Part shown: positions 58,413 to 64,000 of the stretch, in pieces
Position numbering within the stretch: the stretch's first letter is position 1
How the letters are laid out: every line of letters begins with the position of its first letter
Source: VXYL01 sp965116345
Lineage (GTDB): Bacteria > Pseudomonadota > Gammaproteobacteria > Pseudomonadales > Azotimanducaceae
Assembly (NCBI GenBank): GCA_965116345.1
Contig: OZ220680.1
Coordinates: 3,348,001 to 3,412,000, forward strand
Direction: 5' to 3'
Length of the DNA stretch: 64,000 bases
The notes under the pieces: generated by a model
The model's database searches: none
What the model was told of the DNA's origin: nothing
The model's input: only the letters and a program-made list of their open reading frames with translations
Translations under genes and position numbers: made by a program

Positions 58413-59480
58413 TTATTCGTCGCCGATCCCGATTTCCCGGCCGCCACTTTCGGCCGAGCGGTACAACCCGTCTAGCATCCGCTGCACCGCCAACCCGTCC
58501 TCGCCCGGAGCGATGGTCGGTTTGTCGAACAGGCAGTGGTCGACGAAGCTCATCATCTTGCGCGTGAACATGTCGTCGAAGGCGGTGTTCGGTAGCCAGC
58601 CGGGGGACTTGTTCATCATGTGGCCGTGTTCGTCCGCGAAGAGTCGCGGCGGATCCCAACACGCGCCGCCCTTGTCGCCGAACAGCTCGAAGTTCCAGTC
58701 GTCCTTCTCGATATGCGCGGCGAAGGCCGCCTCGACATGGGCGACGGCGCCGTTGGCGAATCGAATGCGGCCGACAGCGAGGTCTTCCACCGTATAGGTC
58801 TTGTGATCCCATCCTTTCCACGCCGACTCGATCTCGTCCGAAGGCTTGTCGCCGATGTAGGTGAACGTGTCCGCCACGGCGCTGACGGGTTCGGGCGAGC
58901 CCATCGCGTAGTGCGCCATCTCGAGAACGTGAACGCCGATGTCGATGAGCGGCCCGCCGCCCTGGAGGTCCTTGCGGCCGAAGACGCCCCAGTTGGGGAT
59001 GCCGCGCCGGCGCAGTGCGCGGATTCGGGCGTAGAGGACGTTGCCGAGCGCGCCGTCGTCGAAGGCACGGCGCAGGAATTGGGTACGCGGGTTGAAGCGG
59101 TACTGGAACGCGATGCAGAGCTTGCGGCCGGTCTTGCTTGCGGTTGCCACCATGCGTTCGCCGGCCGCGGCGGAATGCGCCAGGGGCTTCTCGCAGAGCA
59201 CGTGGCACCCCGCATTCAAGGCGTCGATGGTGGGTGCCTCGTGAAGCTTGTTCGGTGTGCATACGGAGACCGCGTCGAGATCCTCGGCGGCGAGCATCTC
59301 GTTCCAGTCGGCGTACATGCCCTTGATGCCGAACTGCTCGCCGTGGCGCCGCATGCCCGCCTCGGCCACGTCGGCCATGGCGACCATCTCCACGTCGTCG
59401 CGGCGGGCAAGGTTGCGCATGTGGGCGCCGGCGATTCCACCGGCGCCAATGAACCCGTAGCGCAGCTTCTTCTGCGGCAT
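58413..59480 (-). CDS. Gfo/Idh/MocA family oxidoreductase
   Basis: An NAD(P)-dependent sugar or polyol oxidoreductase, 355 residues. The Rossmann motif GFIGAGGIAGAHMRN is at 8-22, CEKPLAHSAA near 95, and the catalytic-domain motif DIGVHVLEMAHYAMGSPEP near 185. The start MPQKKLRYG at 59480 is preferred; a much longer upstream frame to 59726 begins with MPTSMPTSMPTP encoded by the 12-bp repeats and is not family-like. Substrate unknown. Confidence 0.87.
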   Translation of the reverse strand: MPQKKLRYGFIGAGGIAGAHMRNLARRDDVEMVAMADVAEAGMRRHGEQFGIKGMYADWNEMLAAEDLDAVSVCTPNKLHEAPTIDALNAGCHVLCEKPLAHSAAAGERMVATASKTGRKLCIAFQYRFNPRTQFLRRAFDDGALGNVLYARIRALRRRGIPNWGVFGRKDLQGGGPLIDIGVHVLEMAHYAMGSPEPVSAVADTFTYIGDKPSDEIESAWKGWDHKTYTVEDLAVGRIRFANGAVAHVEAAFAAHIEKDDWNFELFGDKGGACWDPPRLFADEHGHMMNKSPGWLPNTAFDDMFTRKMMSFVDHCLFDKPTIAPGEDGLAVQRMLDGLYRSAESGGREIGIGDE

Positions 59481-59694
59481 CGTCGGTACCCGGGAGGCGA
59501 AAACGTCCAAGCGTACAGTAATGGCGAGGGCTTTGGGTGCGACAAGCGGTCCGGAGTGATCGATTCGTTCATAAGTGTACGAAATAGTTGTTTTTATTGA
59601 CTTTGTTGGCGTTTGAGTGATGCAATCCGGGTCGTTCTCGCGTCCGGTTCGGCGTCGCCGGCGGCGAACGGATTCGCCGGATTCTAGGTTGGGG

Positions 59695-59730
59695 GTAGGC
59701 ATGGAGGTAGGCATGGACGTAGGCATGGAG
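59695..59730 (+). repeat. Three tandem copies of a 12-bp unit (GTAGGCATGGAG)
   Basis: Three copies, one with a single change, lie upstream of the second Uma2 gene. Read forward they give MEVGMDVGMEEA in frame with the Uma2 protein; on the other strand they extend the Gfo/Idh frame. They resemble the 12-bp ATG-bearing repeats upstream of the first Uma2 gene. Confidence 0.8.
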
Positions 59731-59793
59731 GAGGCAATCGGAGACCGAGACCAGCAGCGTCACGCGACGGGCCACAGGCGGGAACGGGGCCCT

Positions 59794-60753
59794 ATGGTCG
59801 ATCTGCCGCGCGGTGCGTCGGAGGCGCGGGACGAGGGCTCCGCGCACGGCTTCCCCGGCTGCCGTCCGATCCGCATTCCCTGCCGGGCGATCGCGGACTA
59901 CGAGGGGCGCTTCGAATACTGGGACGCCGAAACCGAGATCGCCTGGACGGCGTGCGAACCGACCAGCGTGTACCACGAATTGCCGGGGCAGCGTCTGGCG
60001 CGTCTGACCGAACGGATCGCGGCCGCGCGGGGCGCGCAGATCGAGTCCTACGGCAGCGGCGATCTGCTCGTCCGGGACGGCAAGGGCGAGACGCACCGCA
60101 TCATGCAGGCCGACCAGGTCATCTACCTCCATCCCGGCGAGGCCCGCCCCCTGGGCCACGCCATCGAGGTTGGCCACGACGACTTGCCGGATGTCGTGCT
60201 CGAGGTCGATCTGACCACGGATGTTCGGCCGCGCAAGATGGGCATCTACCGGGAGTGGGGTTTCGGGGAGCTCTGGGTGGAGGTGCCGGACAACCGGGCT
60301 CCGAGCCGGCCGAACCGCAAGTCGGGACTCACTATTCGCATCTTGGGCCCGGCCGGCTACGAAGAGACGCACGCGAGCCGGGCGTTTCCCACCTGGACGG
60401 CAGGCGAGATCCACGCGGCGCTCAACGAGACGACCCTTTCCGCGTCGACGGTTACCGCATTGCAGCGTGTGGGGCGACTCCTCGGCGAACGGGGCGGCAC
60501 GGTCACCGACGACGATCCCTTCATGCGGGTCGAGCGTGAGCAGAGCCGCCGCCAAGGCGTCGAGCAAGGTGTTGAGACAGCACGTCTCGAAATGCTGTCC
60601 GAAACCCTGGCCGCCCGCGACATCGCCACCTCGGCGAAGCTCGACGCCAGTGCCAATGTTGTCGCCGTGACTGCGGTACGTGACTTGATGCGCGTGGCGC
60701 TGGCCTGCGACGACGAGGCCGACTTCCTGCGCCGCATCGAGGCCTTGACGTAA
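59794..60753 (+). CDS. Uma2 family (DUF820) putative endonuclease-fold protein, second copy
   Basis: A 319-residue protein from the ATG at 59794; earlier in-frame ATGs at 59701 and 59725 fall in the tandem repeats and would add 31 or 23 residues. Landmarks: FEYWDAETEIAW, QADQVIYLHPGEARPLG, LPDVVLEVDLTTDVRPRKMGIYREWGFGELWVEVP (the PD-(D/E)XK-like core) and the C-terminal helical tail (EREQSRRQGVEQGVETARLEML). It differs clearly from the first Uma2 protein and is not a recent duplicate. Its TAA stop runs into a REP-like pair. Confidence 0.78.
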   Translation: MVDLPRGASEARDEGSAHGFPGCRPIRIPCRAIADYEGRFEYWDAETEIAWTACEPTSVYHELPGQRLARLTERIAAARGAQIESYGSGDLLVRDGKGETHRIMQADQVIYLHPGEARPLGHAIEVGHDDLPDVVLEVDLTTDVRPRKMGIYREWGFGELWVEVPDNRAPSRPNRKSGLTIRILGPAGYEETHASRAFPTWTAGEIHAALNETTLSASTVTALQRVGRLLGERGGTVTDDDPFMRVEREQSRRQGVEQGVETARLEMLSETLAARDIATSAKLDASANVVAVTAVRDLMRVALACDDEADFLRRIEALT

Positions 60754-60829
60754 GGGACGGGCTTGTTCCGTCCCGTGTCGGCGATACCGGGCGTCCCGAT
60801 GCGGGCGACGAAAAGCGTCGCCCCTACGA
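60750..60829. repeat. Inverted pair of REP-like hairpins after the second Uma2 gene
   Basis: A variant head GTAA precedes stem GGGACGGG, loop CTTGT, stem TCCGTCCC (60750-60777), which includes the Uma2 stop codon. A reverse copy at about 60803-60829 reads stem GGGCGACG, loop AAAAG, stem CGTCGCCC, then CCTAC. The layout repeats the facing pair at 47480. Confidence 0.7.
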
Positions 60830-60897
60830 AGCGAATTGAGCCAGATGGCCGCCGGTTGATACTCGGCGCCGAGCATACCGAAACCTGGGACGAACCC

Positions 60898-61830
60898 ATG
60901 GGCTCGGTCAGTGAACCGCGACTCGGGGTCTGCCGGGCCGCGGCAGCCGCCGCATTGGTTGTGGCGCTTGTGGCGGCGGTCGCGTGTCAATCGAGCACGG
61001 TATCGAGGGGTACGGTTGAGGCGCTCATGCTCGCCAAGTCATTGGACCTCGACTATTGGGACGATGCGTCGGTGAAGCGGCTGTCGATGGCGACCGCCTT
61101 GCTTGTCGCGGATCACGCGGTGACCGTGCGGACGCGGAGCGGTGGCATGTACCTGAAGAGGCGCACCGCCGCCTGTTCGGCCGTGCCGGTCTCCTCGGAT
61201 GGCTACTATGTCACGGCCAACCACTGCCTGAGTTCGACGATGCCGCTGGCCGCAGTCGTCCGGGTCGATCAGAGGCGATCATGGAAAGTGGTGAAGAAGA
61301 GCCCGCGTACCGTGTGGCGTGCGGGCCCGGACACCGACGTCGACTTGGCGCTGTTCCAGTTGGACTTCAAGCCGCCGGTGGTGCTGCCCCTGGCCGATCA
61401 AGGCACGCTGCAGGTACGCCAGCGGATTGCGTCCGCCGGGTGGTCCGTGCTGGTTGCCCGCAGCGGTCCCGGGCGCTTGCGCAAGGCGATCGCCGATCTC
61501 GGTTGGGTGTGGGGCGGGCGCGTTCTCTCGGTGGCCAGTGCGCGCAATCCGCCAACGGGATCCACCTTCCGCATCGTGCGACACGATACTGCCCTCGCGC
61601 CCGGTGACAGCGGGGGTCCGCTCGTCGACGCGGAAAGCAGATTGATCGGCATCAACGTCGGCGGGTCGTTCGACGTTCCCGGAAACGGGAGTTCGGCGAG
61701 CATACGCGCAGACAACTATGCCGGTGCCAGGGCCGTGGCTTTGGACGCCGAGTGGCTTCGGGCGACGATTGAGCGCGACCGGGTCAGGAATGGCGCCAAC
61801 GCGACGGTAGTGGGGACTTCCCGGCGTTAA
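60898..61830 (+). CDS. Trypsin-like serine protease, exported
   Basis: A 310-residue S1-type protease. Signal segment about 14-30 (AAAAAALVVALVAAVAC) with a possible lipobox Cys30. Catalytic triad in order: His109 (YVTANHC), Asp149 (DTDVDLALF), Ser238 (APGDSGGPL). The spacing fits the trypsin/DegP-like fold without a visible PDZ domain. ATG at 60898 has GGGA upstream and is preferred over the earlier frame start. Convergent with the epoxide hydrolase gene; their stop codons overlap in TTAA. Confidence 0.85.
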   Translation: MGSVSEPRLGVCRAAAAAALVVALVAAVACQSSTVSRGTVEALMLAKSLDLDYWDDASVKRLSMATALLVADHAVTVRTRSGGMYLKRRTAACSAVPVSSDGYYVTANHCLSSTMPLAAVVRVDQRRSWKVVKKSPRTVWRAGPDTDVDLALFQLDFKPPVVLPLADQGTLQVRQRIASAGWSVLVARSGPGRLRKAIADLGWVWGGRVLSVASARNPPTGSTFRIVRHDTALAPGDSGGPLVDAESRLIGINVGGSFDVPGNGSSASIRADNYAGARAVALDAEWLRATIERDRVRNGANATVVGTSRR

Positions 61831-62990
61831 CGCATCGCGCGGAAACACTTGCGCAGTTCGTCGACGAAGATCTCCGGCTGTTCGAACGCGGCGAAGTGGC
61901 CGCCCTTGGCCAACTCGTTCCAGTAGACGATGTTGTCGTAGCGCCGTTCAGCCCAGCTCCGCGGGGTCGGCACGATCTCCTTCGGGAAGATGCTGCAGCC
62001 GGTGGGCACCTCGACGGTATTTCCCCCGCCACCGGCGAAGGCGCGGTTGAAGCTCTCCCAGTAGAGCCGCGCCGACGATGCGCCGGTGGCGGTCAGCCAA
62101 TAGAACATGACGTTGTCGATCAACTCCTCGCGGCTCACCGCGTTCTCCGGGTGGCCGTCGCAGTCGGTCCACTCGAGGAACTTCTCGATGACCCAGGTCG
62201 CCTGGCCCATGGGTGAGTCCACCAGGCCGTAGCCGAGGGTCTGCGGCCTCGTGCTCTGCTGCTTGGAATAACCGGCGCCCCACTCCTGGTAGTAGCGGCC
62301 GCCCTCGAGTGCGGCCTGGTCCCGGGGGGTGGGGTTCTCCCGCGCTTCGGGTGTCGGTCCGGCGCTTGGCATCTTGAGGTGGATTCCGGCGCAGTGACCC
62401 CGGTTCTGCATGGCGATGGCGGTGGTCACCGCGGCACCCCAGTCGCCTCCCTGGGCGAAATAACGGTCGTAGCCGAGGCGCGTCATGAGTTGGTCCCAGG
62501 CTTCGGCGATCCGGCCCACACCCCAACCGTTGGTGGCCGGCTTGTCGGAGAAGCCGTAGCCGGGAAGTGAAGGGCAGACGACGTGGAAAGCGTCCTCTGC
62601 GCTACCGCCGTGCGCCACGGGATCCGCGAGCGGCTCGATGACCTTGTGGAACTCGACCACGGAGCCCGGCCAGCCGTGGGTGACAACCAGCGGCGCCGCA
62701 TCCGGATGCGGGCTCGGGCGGTGGATGAAGTGAATGCCCAGTCCGTCGATCGTGGAGCGGTACTGCGGGAAGCGGTTGAAATACGCCTCGCGGGCCCGCC
62801 AGTCGTAGTCGTCCAGCCAGTACGCGGCCAACTCCCGGGCGTAGGCGAGGGGAACGCCCTGGTTCCAGTCGGTTCCGCTGCCGTCTCCAGTGGTCTCGGC
62901 GTCGGGCCAGCGGGTGCGCGCCAGTCGCTCGCGGAGATCCTCCAGGCTGCTGTCCGGAATTTGGATCGTGAATTCGTCTATGCGGCTCAT
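61827..62990 (-). CDS. Epoxide hydrolase (EHN-type alpha/beta hydrolase)
   Basis: A 387-residue hydrolase. The N-terminal EHN domain reads FTIQIPDSSLEDLRERLARTRWPD, and GLGIHFIHRPS leads to the alpha/beta hydrolase core with VTHGWPGSVVEFHKVIEPL, PSLPGYGFSDKP, nucleophile Asp in AQGGDWGAAV, and the His in GGHFAAFEQPE. The tyrosine cap residues are not assigned. The ATG at 62990 has GGAGGAA at ideal spacing. Known relatives open epoxides of lipids or xenobiotics; substrate unknown. Confidence 0.9.
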   Translation of the reverse strand: MSRIDEFTIQIPDSSLEDLRERLARTRWPDAETTGDGSGTDWNQGVPLAYARELAAYWLDDYDWRAREAYFNRFPQYRSTIDGLGIHFIHRPSPHPDAAPLVVTHGWPGSVVEFHKVIEPLADPVAHGGSAEDAFHVVCPSLPGYGFSDKPATNGWGVGRIAEAWDQLMTRLGYDRYFAQGGDWGAAVTTAIAMQNRGHCAGIHLKMPSAGPTPEARENPTPRDQAALEGGRYYQEWGAGYSKQQSTRPQTLGYGLVDSPMGQATWVIEKFLEWTDCDGHPENAVSREELIDNVMFYWLTATGASSARLYWESFNRAFAGGGGNTVEVPTGCSIFPKEIVPTPRSWAERRYDNIVYWNELAKGGHFAAFEQPEIFVDELRKCFRAMR

Positions 62991-63136
62991 GGGTTCCTCC
63001 CTTGCCATCGAAGCATAGCAGTCGGTGCTGATCCGGCGCGGCCGACCCAGCCACGCGGCAGCCAGGCGAACTGGTGTTTGATTTTCGGATTGCAACCGCT
63101 CATGGTGTGGCTAGTGTTCTCCAGCACTGGAACCCG

Positions 63137-64000
63137 ATGGTCGCTACAGCGGATCCCTTGAAGTACCAGTCCGAAGTGCTGCCGGGTGTCTCCCGGACGT
63201 TCGCGTTGACCATCCCCCAGCTTCCCGAGCCCCTGCGTCACGCCGTCGGCAACAACTACCTGCTGTGTCGAATAGCCGACACCATCGAAGACGAACCCGC
63301 TCTGGCCACCGACGAAAAGAGAATCTACCTGGATCGGTTCGTGGGCGTCGTCGAGGGACGGTCGTCCGCGCGTTCGTTCGCACAAGACCTACATCCGCGA
63401 TTGTCCCAGGGCACGATCGAGGCGGAACGGGATCTCGTCGCCCATGTCGATACCGTCGTCGGCATCACCCACGAACTGCGACCTGCACAACGTAGAGCAA
63501 TCGAACGCTGCATCGGCATCATGGCACCCGGAATGGCCGAGTTTCAGTCCCAGATGACGGTGCACGGGCTCCAGGACATGCGCCACCTGGACCGCTACTG
63601 CTACCACGTCGCCGGTGTGGTCGGCGAGACAATCACGGATCTGCTTTGTGACTATTCGCCCGTTATAGGCGGTCGGCGGGACCAGTTGCTCGGGTTGTCG
63701 CGTTCGTTCGGTCAGGGACTGCAGATGGTGAACATACTCAAGGACTTCTGGGAAGACCGGCAGCGGGGCGTCTGCTGGCTGCCCCGGGACGTGTTCGCGG
63801 ACGTGGGTGTGGACCTGTCGTCCGTCCGGGCGGGACAGACGAGCGCCCGGTTCGTCATCGCCTTGTGCAGGCTGATCGAAGTGGCCGTACGGCACCTGCT
63901 TTCCGCCTACCGGTACACGATGCTCATTCCCGCCGGGGAAACCGGCATCCGCCGTTTTCTGCTGTGGGCCCTCGGCATGGCCGTACAGACCCTGCGCCGG
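63137..64000 (+). CDS. Squalene/phytoene synthase family protein (cut by window end)
   Basis: A head-to-head prenyl transferase, open from the ATG at 63137 to the last base (288 codons). It begins DPLKYQSEVLPGVSRTFALTIPQLPEPLR. The two metal-binding motifs are DTIED at residues 48-52 (NYLLCRIADTIEDEP) and DFWED at 203-207 (FGQGLQMVNILKDFWEDRQRG), with the family segment RGVCWLPRDVF following. These are the diphosphate-binding Asp motifs of squalene and phytoene synthases. Whether the product is squalene (for hopanoids) or phytoene (for carotenoids) cannot be told without neighbours beyond the window. Confidence 0.9.
   Translation, partial: MVATADPLKYQSEVLPGVSRTFALTIPQLPEPLRHAVGNNYLLCRIADTIEDEPALATDEKRIYLDRFVGVVEGRSSARSFAQDLHPRLSQGTIEAERDLVAHVDTVVGITHELRPAQRRAIERCIGIMAPGMAEFQSQMTVHGLQDMRHLDRYCYHVAGVVGETITDLLCDYSPVIGGRRDQLLGLSRSFGQGLQMVNILKDFWEDRQRGVCWLPRDVFADVGVDLSSVRAGQTSARFVIALCRLIEVAVRHLLSAYRYTMLIPAGETGIRRFLLWALGMAVQTLRR

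Noticed and set aside
59484..59726. N-terminal extension of the Gfo/Idh gene starting MPTSMPTSMPTP
   Set aside because: The extension is encoded by the 12-bp tandem repeat and non-coding sequence; the family N-terminus starts at 59480.
1..64000. CRISPR arrays, prophage genes, rRNA genes
   Set aside because: No regularly spaced direct repeats with unique spacers, no phage structural or integrase gene, and no rRNA signature were seen. The tandem repeats found have no spacers.

Overview
The window is high-GC DNA (roughly two thirds G+C by eye), densely coding on both strands, and looks like a chromosomal segment of a Gram-negative gammaproteobacterium-like organism. The evidence is a division and cell-wall (dcw) cluster in gammaproteobacterial order running into lpxC, a TonB-dependent receptor, several lipoproteins, a meso-diaminopimelate-type MurE and a Wzm/Wzt-like exporter. 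The species cannot be named from sequence alone.

Layout. (1) 1-7 kb: the N-terminal part of a YejB-like peptide permease, a very large DsbD-like thiol reductase fused to a TlpA-like thioredoxin, flavin-dependent thymidylate synthase ThyX, and a PH-domain membrane protein. (2) 7-14 kb, minus strand: purC, a stand-alone AICAR transformylase (purH C-terminal half), a small ORF with no clear start, then biotin carboxylase, biotin carrier and carboxyltransferase subunits of an acyl-CoA carboxylase. An oppositely oriented Uma2 gene splits the carboxylase genes. (3) 14-15.4 kb: accessory debris made of an insertion-sequence remnant, a 158-bp multi-hairpin repeat and overlapping decayed ORFs. (4) 15.4-24.3 kb: a PLP enzyme of sulfur amino acid metabolism, a NUDIX hydrolase coupled to an Att-type export system (AttH-like lipoprotein, FtsX-type permease, ATPase), a second NUDIX protein and a lone YejA-like binding protein. 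(5) 24.5-37.9 kb: promoter, MraZ operator and the dcw operon mraZ-rsmH-ftsL-ftsI-murE-mraY-murD-ftsW-murC-ftsQ-ftsA-ftsZ. Most junctions overlap by 4 bp. murF, murG, murB and ddl are absent. (6) 37.9-42.4 kb: a CRTAC1/TPR lipoprotein pair sits between ftsZ and lpxC. (7) 42.5-50.9 kb: VOC protein, FAD dehydrogenase, bifunctional PutA, amidohydrolase, lipoprotein and DUF1015 protein. (8) 51-64 kb: tRNA-Asn, Wzm/Wzt exporter, TonB receptor, S9 peptidase, Gfo/Idh oxidoreductase, second Uma2 protein, S1-type protease, epoxide hydrolase, and a squalene/phytoene synthase cut by the window end.

The most unusual signal is in the intergenic DNA. One repeat family is a 157-158 bp element of five consecutive hairpins bounded by CTAG. 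It has two nearly identical inverted copies about 35 kb apart and several fragments, and its CTAG ends repeatedly supply the TAG stop codon of the neighbouring gene. A second family has REP-like architecture: a GTAG head, then an 8-bp hairpin with loop CTTGT whose stem bases covary between copies. These families suggest past transposase-driven mobilisation, but no complete transposase lies in the window.
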